Assembly (NCBI RefSeq): GCF_001039355.2
Contig: NW_019775438.1
Coordinates: forward strand, 89,343 to 148,892
Source: Lingula anatina
Taxonomy: Eukaryota > Brachiopoda > Lingulata > Lingulida > Lingulidae
Length of the DNA: 59,550 nt
Reading direction: 5' to 3'
Shown here: in pieces, positions 11,905 to 22,490 of the stretch
Layout of the letters: each line of letters opens with the position of its first letter
How positions within the stretch are numbered: position 1 is the stretch's first letter
Program-made: the position numbers and the translations under genes
Notes under the pieces: model-generated
What the model was told of the DNA's origin: nothing
The model's input: the letters and a program-made list of their open reading frames with translations, nothing else
Databases searched by the model: none

Positions 11905-12114
11905 ATCAACGTGTAGGCAAAGCACGGGCCAGAAACGAAAGTAGGTCATTTTGCGTTGTTATTATTCATTTTGTGGATTCCTTTGTCCGTTTCTGTTTAT
12001 TCAAGACTTACACAAGCAGGGGGCAAATATTAACTGAAAGAGACTAAAGTAATTTAGTGACTTACAGCGTACCAAACAGACAGTTCCTCGTCGGAATAAA
12101 CTGCCACACTCAGC
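11905..12114 (+). promoter_or_regulatory. Conserved promoter/5'UTR region of copy 2
   Basis: Contains tgtaggcaaagcacgggcc, aaacgaaagtagg, ttgcgttgttattattcatt, and then gtaccaaacagacagttcct and aaactgccacactcagc up to the ATG. It aligns along its length with the same region of copies 1 and 3. Confidence 0.5.
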
Positions 12115-14841
12115 ATGGCGCACCCAACAGGCGGAGCAGCAATTCACACCCAGGCTACAACTGCTACAAGTATCAGCATTGAGGATACATCAAGGGATGC
12201 GGTGATAGCATCGGGGTATGTATTCTGAAACTCAACACTTTTAAATATGGAATATTTGAAATATTGCATTGGCGAGAATTCACTCCGAAACAAAAACCCA
12301 ACTTAACCATGCATAAATGCAACTATAAATGACATGTGCGATATAATATCAAGGAAATGGAACTCCCAATACGGTGGTACGTAAAGTAGATTGATAATTC
12401 TGGCGTTTTGTCTCTTTTACTCACGGTGCACTTGAAATGTGCTCGGAGTAACTACATATCTTGGCTTTCTACGTCCCAAATATACAAATAAAAGGAAGCA
12501 CAGATGCTGTGCTTACTTTTGCCCCGATTTGGTGTGTCTTTCGGTGGTTACTTTGTCCCAGTTTTTGAGAAGCGCTTGAAAATGAACTACCACAGCGAGC
12601 GCCACCAACTCCTGAATTCGACTACTCATTTTATGTACATTTTTTTTATTTAACAAGTTATTCCTCAATATTAGTACTATTTGTTATTTCTTTATTTTTT
12701 TATTTTTTAGTTATTTCTTTAGTTATTGTTATAGTTTAAATCATGTCTGAGTAGGTTTTATACTGATATGTACTTATAGGGTTGTTGTGTTTTATCTTAT
12801 AAAATGCCCTTCAAGTACAGTATAATAATCCACAAAAATACTTTCATCGACCCAAAAACTATCAAGAAAAAATCCAAAAACAAAACATCCACTGCCAACA
12901 GACAAATTTCTAACAAAGATTGTATTAGGTCTTTTAAGGATTGTTTTATGCGTTGATTAAATCTGTACAAAAACTGCACTTTTGAGAAAGAATCTTGCTT
13001 TTGTATAAAAGGGAATCTAAATACTCCTGCTGACTTAATTGTGTGCCGGATTTTTTTCAGTCCATACAATCAACACAACTTCACTGTTAATAACGCCAGA
13101 GGCGTTAAGGCCAAGAACAATGAGCCTGAACCCAATTTTATCAAGATCCTGCCGTGGGGAGGAATGTCCTGCATCGATACCGCAGCGTGTATGGGCGATT
13201 GTTTTGCAGCAATGATTTGGTACGTCGTGGTCGTTATCCCTTTCGCTCTAACTGTGGTAAGTGAAGGTTACTATCGTTTAATTTAAAGATGTTTTAGGGC
13301 AATGTCTGTTTGCAAATAAAAATTTTACAAAAAAACGTAAGAATTGCTTGACAAAAACAAAACCAAAGACTCAGCCTAAACATTTTCCACGAGCACCCGA
13401 ACCAAACACCAACATTTTTGGAAACTGAATATTAATACAAGCAGCTATATCAAATCTCTCGTCCATATACCCGGTACTTTAGACATCCAATATCAAAACC
13501 AATAAATTTAACATTATCTGCCCAGCGCGTAAACAGTATGAAACACCAACTTTTATGCTGAAAACAAAATTATTCGTAATATTTGAAATTAAAGTTTTGT
13601 ATCGGACTATCCTAGTTTTGCCAAGTCTTTTGTCCTATTTTGCAAATCTGGTTTCTTGGACTTTACATTTTACACATAGAAATCTCTCTCACACCAAGAG
13701 CGACTGCAGCTAGTTCGAGAATGGACATTGTGTTAGGCGAGATCAGTTGCATTAATCTATTCTTTTTCTTTGTATTTTAGGTGGGGTGGTATACAAGAGG
13801 AACTTTCGTCCCATATCTCTTCGCGGTTGGTCTTGCCTTGTTTCTGACCTGGCACATAGCAGCAATGGTCATCATCAAGGTCAACCGATCGAGATTTAAG
13901 TCAAATACAGCCTGGTACCTTATCAAAGTAGGTCCCTTTTATGTGAATTTGATAAATTTGTCTGTCCTTTTCATCTTTTATGTTATGACATAGTAACGTT
14001 ATTTACTTTTGTTACTCTTCGTTTTTAAATTTCAGTATTACCGCGTGTGCAATTTCACTTTAATTTACCGCATGCACCAAAGTTTCAGTTTGCTTAGAGA
14101 CAGACAGCGTGTGCTAACTGTCTCTCAGCCTCGAGCGAAAGTCAGATTTGGTCAAGGCATATGTCCATAAACACCCATAAACACCCCTAAAGCTGAATAA
14201 AGAGGTTTTTGCCATGATCATATCTGAAAAATGTTTTCACATCTTTGCCTCGTTTTGCCCATGGTGGCACACTGAGCTGCTAACAAAAAAACTTCTCCCA
14301 ACCTTGCTTTTATTTGCTATGTTTATTACATATAACACATTTCATAAATATATCGTGACTTACAGAGGGTCCGTTTATGAAAAAACTCACTAATTGTGTC
14401 TAGCCTTATATTCGCCGTTTATTTTATAGTCAAGAAATATAATCAATGGAGGTATGAACGCATTCTATACCATAACAGCAAGACAAGCGAGCCACATCAC
14501 GCTCTCAGGAGTTGAAGTGAACCAAGAACAAATTAATATGTTGCGAGCTAAACTTCTGCATAAACGTGGTAAGCATTTATTCTTTTGCTAAGCCTACTTT
14601 TTCCACCCTGAGCTTCAGAGATAACTTGACACTAACCTCTTCACTGTAGTCTATCTTACTTGACACGATGAAGATAGACTACAGTGAAGAGGTTAGTGTC
14701 AAGTTATCTCTGAAGCTCAGGGTGACTTTTTCCACCATGGCCCACAACTCACTCTCTCATTCTTTTTTCTTTCTCTCACTCTGTATGTGTGTTTGTTTGT
14801 TGGTTTGTAACATACATGTACTGTAGGTACACATACATGGT

Positions 14842-14873
<32 letters not shown>

Positions 14874-15782
14874 GCCACAATTAAATATACAAATGAGTGA
14901 GCAAACCTCTCCACTGACATGCATTAGTGGGTCAAACCTACAACGTAGAAACAAAACCTGCTGACCTGTATACCAACATATCACATAAAGGGTGTGGTAA
15001 CTGAAAGCCCGGGCCAGTAATAAGTATGCATAAACACACAGAAAACCACTTGTTCATGCATAAAACCAACTATATGGCCAATAAAGTAATGTTTATACTG
15101 ACAAAGGATGATAAAAACTGTTCTCTCCACGCCGTCTGACTCTGATTTTAGAGTCAGATTAACTCCATGAGAGCCAGGGGGTGATTGACTCGGATAAGAG
15201 AGTCTAAAGCTCTGGTAGTGGGGTAATTTGACCCTTATATAAGAGTCAAATTAACTCCATGAGGGTCAAGGGGTGCTGGACTCTGACTAGAGAGTCAAAT
15301 GACTCCATTTTTATTCTCAGTGCTGACACATTTAAGAGCAAAATATCTGAAGTTGGTGTAAGAGTGCACAGACAAATTACAAAAGGATCCCCTATCGTTG
15401 AAGCATAGCAATTAAAAACTGACGTAGCATGCGATTAAAAATTGTCCAAAAGGTTTGTATTGTCAACATCAACTGTACATTTTTTCTTCCTAGAGGTGTC
15501 ATTACATCTACTCACCTTAATCATAATCTTGTATTTTTTTCAGTGGCTGAGATCAGAGTGATGGTGTATCATAAGGAGTACCAAAAAAGAAACTTCGACA
15601 TTCCGTTCCGAAGCATTTTGATCATCGGCATCCTGTACTTTGCGAGCCTGGCCATGCACGTCTTGTACTACTGTTACATCCCCTACGAGTACGGAAACAG
15701 TTGGAATTCTACATTCTCAGATCCAGTGGTGACAGCAGACATGATGAATCGAACCACTAACCTAACCGAAATATGGACATAG
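12115..15782 (+). CDS. Tandem membrane-protein family, copy 2 (complete, 5 exons, 273 aa)
   Basis: Exons: 12115-12215, 13061-13256, 13781-13927, 14430-14568, 15544-15782 (stop TAG). Phases 2, 0, 0, 1 as in the other copies. Leader MAHPTGGAAIHTQ is identical to copy 1. Exon 2 keeps PYNQHNF and ILPWGG but has a different Cys patch (CIDTAACMGDC). Exon 3 is VGWYTRGTFVPYLF with WHIAAMVIIKVNRSRFKS. Exon 4 is three codons shorter than in copies 1 and 3 where it meets the loop end. Exon 5 has IPFRSILIIGILYFAS and a long hydrophilic tail with three N-glycosylation sequons (NST, NRT, NLT), implying that the C-terminus is outside the cell or in the lumen. Function unknown; no frameshift or stop was seen. 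Confidence 0.82.
14596..14736. repeat. Perfect 54-bp palindrome with 13-nt loop, flanked by a 12-bp direct repeat
   Basis: Arms 14604-14657 and 14671-14724 are exact reverse complements over 54 bp. The 12-mer actttttccacc occurs at 14596-14607 and again at 14725-14736, immediately outside the right arm. It lies in intron 4 of copy 2 and is absent from that intron in the other copies. Confidence 0.95.
15138..15300. repeat. Cluster of four GACTC/GAGTC small hairpins
   Basis: Four short inverted repeats start at 15138, 15187, 15230 and 15279 (spacing 49, 43, 49). Examples are gactctgattttagagtc and gactctgactagagagtc. Between them lie two copies of agattaactccatgag-like sequence followed by ggggtg. 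The cluster is in intron 4 of copy 2. Confidence 0.75.
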
Positions 15783-17064
15783 TTCTGTCAATCAGACACT
15801 CTTTGTGTCAATTAAAGGAAGAACTTAGATATATTTGAGATGTCAAAAAGGTGTGGGTTTTTTATTGTAGATGGTGGTGGTGTGTGTGTGTGTGTGTGTG
15901 TGTTGATTATTTGTTAATGACAATGCATGTGTAGGAATTGAGTAATTTGTATCACTGTAAATTTATTGATAAAGACTACATTAAAATGTGACTATAAATA
16001 ACAAATGAGTTCCACTTTAAGGTTACGGCAGTCGGAAACTGCCATATAAAACTGCGAGTGGAATGAGAACTTCGGAAACTTTACATAAAACTTGTGATGT
16101 TAGATCAGGTATATGTACTTATTTCACAAACACTCTCGACATTTCAGACAATTTTTGCTTTCATGGTTTTTTGTTTGATAACTTGTAAAACTTTAACTCA
16201 AATATATGATGCTAGATATAATAAGCATATTTATTTAGTTAAGAAATTTTCACATTTGAGCTGAATGGTCGACATATCAGGCATTTTTTTTTTCATATAT
16301 CACATCTTTATACATATGGTGTGTGTGTGTGTGTTTCCACCATTTTGTTAATTTTGTCTTATTTAGAGGTTGTTAAACTGCTCTTGTAAAAAAACAAAAT
16401 TGATAATTTGAAGAAAATTAGCACGCTATTTTTGATGTTGCTTGTCTAACAAAGAGATTTTAAAAGATTCATTTGAACAATAAATAACTTAGTATTTGAG
16501 TGCAGCAAACATGTACAGTTTACTCATTTATGATGGCTTTAAAAAAATGATTTGGAAAGCAATATATTTATTTATTCTCATTTATTCTTGCTGTTGGGAC
16601 ATTTTATATCGAAACACACTGTTGCTTAAAACTTAACTTCAAGCTGTAGCAGTTGACATTTTGACAATCAGATGGGTGATCTGCAACGCTTGGTTAATAG
16701 TGACATGGATTTAAACCCCTTTACCCTACCCTTTAAGGAACTCATGCTACTTATAGTGTTTATCCAAATTTATTTAATAAATATCTCAGTGCAACATGCT
16801 CTGTGTACGTTTGTGTGCTTTTTATTGTGCATAACTTTTTGTTTTTTATGTTGCCACACCACACAGAAATAAACTACTACTACCACTACCGCCACTACTA
16901 TAGCTACCCGTTGATTACAGCTGTCATTCACGCATTGTATAACAAAACAAAACTACTTCTTGCTCTACAAAGGCGGCGGGCATTCAAAGCCATTGATTCT
17001 GATCTAGGGCCCAGGCCCTGAAATGTTCTAACAGTACTTTTTGTTTACCATTACGCTTGTTTAA
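15783..17064. other. Spacer between copies 2 and 3
   Basis: Begins with 3' flanking DNA that resembles the DNA after the copy 3 stop (gtgtgggtttttt, GT run, ttgattatttgttaatg). Positions 16135-16620 hold a family spacer unit. No exon seen. Confidence 0.5.
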
Positions 17065-17292
17065 CGCGTAGGTAAAGCACGGGCGAAAACGAAAGTAGAC
17101 CATATTGAGATTTTGCGTCGTCATTATTCAGAACTTAAATTCTGTAGTCCATTTCTGTTGATTAAAGACAAACACAAGCAGGCAGGCCAAAGAATAACTT
17201 AACTTGATTGTTGGCCTCAGTTTTAAGTAATTTAGTGACCAACAGCGTACCAAACAGACACGTCTTCATCGGAATAACCTGCCACACCCAGC
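17065..17292 (+). promoter_or_regulatory. Conserved promoter/5'UTR region of copy 3
   Basis: Shares with copies 1 and 2 cgcgtaggtaaagcacggg, gaaaacgaaagtag, tttctgttgattaaag, gcgtaccaaacagacacg and cctgccacacccagc before the ATG. Confidence 0.5.
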
Positions 17293-20174
17293 ATGGCGCA
17301 CCCTTCAGGCGGAGCTGCAATCCACACGCAGACAACAAGTGCTACAAGTATCTACATTGAGGATACATCGAAGTCTGTGTCAGTGGCATCGGGGTATGTA
17401 TGTGACAGTTATCCCCCGCTGATTACACCGTTACATTGAAAATGGGACATCAAAATAATCAGTGTTGACGAATAGGATCTAGAATGGACAGTCATACCCT
17501 ACCTAAGCTTAATTTAGCATTCACGTTCTCTGCTCATTTTTTATATTAGTTATATCAGTATTGACAGGAATAACCAAAATAACATTTTGGTTTTATCTAA
17601 ATTTGCATTTCAGTACCAAGGAACATCATTTTCCTTTTTATAGCCTATGGCGTAACCCAGTAGGTGTACAAGTTGTAGATTTTTTTCTAATTGCAAATTT
17701 ATAGGCATGTGCCACATGTATTTGTCATAGCCCCTCAGTGGCACAGCTTTCACTCCGGGCCTTTGATCTTGATGCTTAAACAGAAACAAGGTGCGACGGG
17801 ATTTCCATGTCTCCGCCTCAGCAAAAGTATAAGTTGTTATATTCACCATAAAATGGGTATTAAATATCATTCCTTTTCAAAGAAAAAGTAATTCCGCACT
17901 GACTTTGTACTCACGTGAGGCCAGACGCTAGCATTAAATGGGTTGGCCTCAGTCTGGTAATTCAAACCAGAAAAAATACGTAGTTGTTGTTATGCCTTTT
18001 GTGACAGACCAAACAATATAACTCTTGAGATTATAGAGTTCAAGTAGTCTACTGCCCCCAGCAATAGATTTTTAATTTTAAGTCAATAGTCAATTCTGAG
18101 CGTTCATGTTGCGTAAAATGGATGACGTGAATGATACAGTATCCATACGAAGAATGTAATCGACACCATTTTTTATAAAAGGAGCTGTATAATATCGATG
18201 TTTTCAGATAATTGCCCCTATGAAATCTGAAAAAAAATTCGAAGGCCTTATAAACAGGTATTGCATTTTTGGTTCAGATCGGCGTTTCAAATAAAATAAT
18301 CAACAAAATCGGCCTTAAGCTATCCCAAAACCCATCAGAAAAACCCCGAAAACAAAATCTCCCATTCCCACCGACATATTCCTCCACAGGTTACATTAAG
18401 TAGGGCCCATTTGTGTTTATTTGTTTAATCTATGACAGAACTGCACTATTTAGAGAAAACCGTACCTTGGTCTAAATGATTTTCGAAAATCCAAATACTG
18501 CTGATCACCTGTATGTCGTATTTTTTTCAGTCCATACAATCAGCACAACTTCGCCGTTCGCTACGCCAGACGCATGAAGGCCGACAATAAGAAGTCCGAA
18601 CCCAGTTTTATCAAGATCCTGCCCTGGGGAGGGCGGTCCAATGACAATTATGGATATATCGACGGTTGCTTTGGCCAACTGACTTGGTACGCCATGGTCG
18701 CATTCCCTTTTGCTGTGACCGGGGTAATTGATGAGTTTATATTATTTTATTACCTTCACGCCTTCATACCTTGGTTCCTTTCATCTGTTTTTCTGTACGT
18801 TTGTTTGTTTGCAACATTGTCAAAAAGTTATGGACGAATTTCAATGAAACTTTCAGTCGGTTTTTCTGTTCGTCTGTTAGCATCATCATGCAATTTAGGA
18901 TAGGTCATAAATGGGTCGACTGTTTTCTCTAAGTGCCTTTCTAGTTGAAATACATGTACGTTTGCAGAACAATGGATATTAACAGAAATATATATATATA
19001 TAAGCATTTTAGAACTTACGTTTATGGACCATTCTCAGACTCTATCGAACTAACTGTGGATCGATCTATCCCTGAAGGGTTCTCGATGAATTGCAATCAA
19101 CTTAAGCAGCTTGGATGTCTGTCACGCCTACTGAAGCTGTTTGGGGTAATTTTAGTTAAAATTATCGTTCAGCGGCTTCAGTATGCGTGTCAGACATCTA
19201 AGCCACTGAACCTGAAAGCAATTTAGCGAGAAACCCGTCTGAGATGGATCGATCCTGTTAGATCCACCTATAGATATGGGAACCCAGTCCTAGCAACTAA
19301 ACGACGTAGCGACCTTTCCCTAAAGCAATGTAGGACTCTCTGACCACAGATGCGATAGCATTCTGTCACAAAAAATTGTATGGCCCACACTGCAATTTTG
19401 TCTACTACTTGAGAACCCCTGATATCTGAGGGTACCTGCACAAAAACGCAGTAGATACTCCAGCGCACCAGACTACTGCAATCACACTGCACGTGTGTCT
19501 CAAATCTGCTTCGATTTGAGGTATGGATGAAGAATATACTCCCCAGAAGTAGCATTCTACTGCAACCAAGCTTCACACAATCACAGTAGAAATGAAGCAT
19601 AATGCTTCGCCGCAGAAATACAATACTGCATTTCTACTTTGCGTGCAGCAGTTTCGAAGTAGGTACTGACCGGGATGGATTGGCCTTCTTATTTAGTGAC
19701 GTACAGCTAAAACAAAACCCCAGCGTCCGTCAAACGTGTCCCTAGCAGTTTGTCACTAAATGAGGGACCATTCCATCCAGGTCATTAAGTAGGGAAGGGT
19801 GTCAACATTATCCCCGCCCCCTCCTAACCAAACGCTAACCTTTTGCTTCTTTGCAACACGGACATTTATTTAACCTGCTTTGTGCAAGCAGCCGTGTGAA
19901 ATACTTCTCTCTCGTTCATATACTTTAGATCTCTTATATCAAAATCAATGAATTCGAAACCATCTGCCAAATGGCACTAAAAGTAAGAAACTTCAAAAAC
20001 AACAACCACTGTTTAGGCAAATATAATTACTCGTACTATTCAAATATATGATTATACATGTATATCGACCTCACTTATACATGTACAGTATTTGCCAAGT
20101 CATTTGCCCCATTATCAAATAAGTTCATTAAGCTCTGTGCAAAATTTGATCCTCGGACTTTAATATTTATCAAT

Positions 20175-20236
<62 letters not shown>

Positions 20237-21836
20237 ACAAGCGTGCGCGCGCGCGCATACACACACACACACACACACATTGGATCACACTTCTTCAACT
20301 TGACTGGTTTCTGCATAGACATTGTTTAAGATCAGTTATTTATTTTTTTCTTTAACTTTCAGTTAGGATGGTATACAAGAGGAGGTATCATCCCCTATTT
20401 CTGCATGCTTGGCCTTGGCCTGGTTTCGGTCTGGCACATATCAGCCATGATCATCATCCAAGTCAATGAATGCCGATTTATGTCAAAAAAAGCCTGGTAT
20501 CTGATACCTGTAGGTGTCTTTAAAGTTTCTTTTGAATTAGAGAGTATTCACATCGAGAAAAGCCGCGTAATGAATGCCATTGAAAGACCATTAAAGGATT
20601 ACGCGGTCTTCCTATCATGTAGGTCCGCCATATTTAGGTCTCGGCCTTGCTAGACCTCGGCTCTTCTCGCTGTGAATGCTCTCTAAGACAAAAATGTCCA
20701 TCAATTTTACGCCTCTTATGTTTAGTTATGATATCGATACAATATTTTATATTTGCTATCTATCCATTTTGCATTCAAGTATCATCGTATGCTTCAAGTC
20801 ACTTTATAATCCATTTCATAAATCTAAGCATACAAATATGTATGCCTAGAACAGGGATGAGAACAAAAATCTCAGGGAGCCTACGAAATTCTGTCCATTT
20901 GACGGCTAAATTCTCTCTTTTTTTTGGGGGGGGGGAGGGCAAGAGGTTGTTACATTATTTCTTTCTTTCTTTTTTAGAGTATTTGTTCCCTTAATTTTCC
21001 AGTAAACAAATGCCAATTTAATGATAAAATTAAAATTAAGTCTCAAATTAGAGAAAATTTCATGGCACCGACTTGTAGTTCGGCTACTAATTGTTGTGAT
21101 AATATTTTAATGCTGAAAATATTTTTATAGCTGCTCAGGTGACAGGGATCTGTTTGAAGTCGGGATTATTATATAGTTTTCTCCCCAAAAACGCGATTCT
21201 GCGGTGACGTCATCAGCTCGCACAAGCAAATATGCAGTATTTAATATGAAAGCATTGTTTTATTACGATTTTTATGCATTATCAAATGACTGAGAAATTG
21301 AATCCTACCATGTCGAACCCTAAGGCCTCGGTCACACTGCGCTTGCAATTTTATGTCCACCTTTCATCGACCACAAAATCTGGCGGTCCCTTAATTTATT
21401 AACTGTGATTAGTTTGCGAGCTGATTAAGAAGCCTTACCAGAGGAAGAAGGGTATTTTCAACCTCTTAAAGACCATTACAGACTGATAAAATTGACGATA
21501 AAAGGAAAATAGTTTAAAAGCAGTGAATGAATTTTTGTTCATAGTGTTTGATTTTATTGCACTTAAGGCTAAAAAGGTATTTTTTAATAAAATGAATGGA
21601 AAAATTATATTTAACCAATTTTGGGACTTTTTTATTTCATACAGACACATGCAAATGAAACAATCAACGGGGCCATGAACGGCTTCTTTAATATCACAGC
21701 AAGCCAAGCGAACCACATCGTATTCTCCGGAGTTGCAGTGAGCCAAGAACAAATTAATGTGCTGCAAGCTATATTTCAGCATAGCCACGGTAAGCATCTA
21801 CATGTCTACTTAACTTCCACCTTTACCCCTGTCCAC

Positions 21837-21917
<81 letters not shown>

Positions 21918-22490
21918 CAATAAAAGATTGCTATGATTCCGCGTTCAAATTTACATAAATATCTAACACTATTTTTGATATAATATATTATAAATGCTGT
22001 TTTGCTCCATTAATATCTGACTGTAAATTCAAGCTGACACATTTATGAGCAAAATGTCTGACGATAATTTTGGGTGCACAGATATGGTATTGAATCATTA
22101 CATCACAACAGACAAATTACAAAAGGGTGCATCACAATCATAAAAAATTACCAAACAGCTTTTATCATTAACATCAACTGCCGATATTTTTGCTCCTGAA
22201 GGTGTCATTACATTTATTACTCTTGTATTACCTTGTATTTTATTTTCATTAATTCAGTGACAGAGATGGACGTGATGCTCTTCAACAAGAGATACATATT
22301 AAACCACTTCACCATCCCGTGCCGAAGTATTTTGTTGATCACCATTTTATGTCTTGCGTGCCTGCTCGTACATGGCGTGGCCTTCATTCCCGGCACCTAT
22401 TACGACAACGCTTATTCTCCACGTACAACCCCTATTATGACAACGGCTTTGTTCAATGAAACCATTGGACAAACCGAAATACATGCATGA
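17293..22490 (+). CDS. Tandem membrane-protein family, copy 3 (complete, 5 exons, 272 aa)
   Basis: Exons: 17293-17393, 18531-18723, 20363-20509, 21645-21789, 22258-22490 (stop TGA). Frame and phases match copies 1 and 2. The exon 2 donor is the weaker gtaatt. Leader MAHPSGGAAIHTQ; exon 2 PYNQHNFAVRYARR with one Cys in DGCFGQ; exon 3 LGWYTRGGIIPYFCMLGL and WHISAMIIIQVNECRF; exon 4 SQANHIVFSGVAVSQEQINV with sequons NET and NIT; exon 5 membrane segment IPCRSILLITILCLACLLVH and a hydrophilic tail rich in Thr, Pro and Tyr. Intron 2 (1639 bp) and intron 3 are swollen by inserted repeats. No disabling change was found. Function unknown. Confidence 0.82.
18745..18905 (+). mobile_element. Dispersed short repeat in intron 2 of copy 3
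   Basis: Contains cgtttgtttgtttgcaacat, aaaaagttatggacgaattt, caatgaaactttcagtcggt. Same repeat type as 3010-3175 and 53452-53662. Confidence 0.5.
19060..19250. mobile_element. Imperfect hairpin element in intron 2 of copy 3
   Basis: Inner arms 19110-19139 and 19173-19202 pair at 26 of 30 positions (ttggatgtctgtcacgccta on the left). Weaker pairing continues outward to about 19060 and 19250 (ggatcgatctatccctga against cggatcgatccatctcag-like sequence). No ORF. Confidence 0.6.
20179..20278. repeat. Compound (CT)n(CA)n microsatellite in intron 2 of copy 3
   Basis: CT from 20179 to 20212, CA to 20239, then a gcgc stretch and CA again to 20278, ending about 85 bp before exon 3. Confidence 0.95.
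20540..20683. mobile_element. 144-bp MITE with TA target duplication in intron 3 of copy 3
   Basis: Terminal inverted repeats gagagtattcacatcgagaa and its near complement at the right end (about 25 bp, three mismatches). TA is present directly outside both ends (20538-20539, 20684-20685), as for Tc1/mariner-derived MITEs. No ORF. Confidence 0.75.
21839..21914. repeat. Compound (CT)n(GT)n microsatellite in intron 4 of copy 3
   Basis: CT to 21878 then GT to 21914, 50 bp after the exon 4 donor. Positionally equivalent to the CT runs in copies 0 and 1. Confidence 0.95.

Noticed and set aside
20058-20303. ORFs encoding Ser-Leu and Thr-His repeats
   Set aside because: Pure translation of CT and CA microsatellites. 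The same applies to ORFs at 8784-9086 beyond exon 3, 30096-30440, 34328-34666 and 57589-57960.
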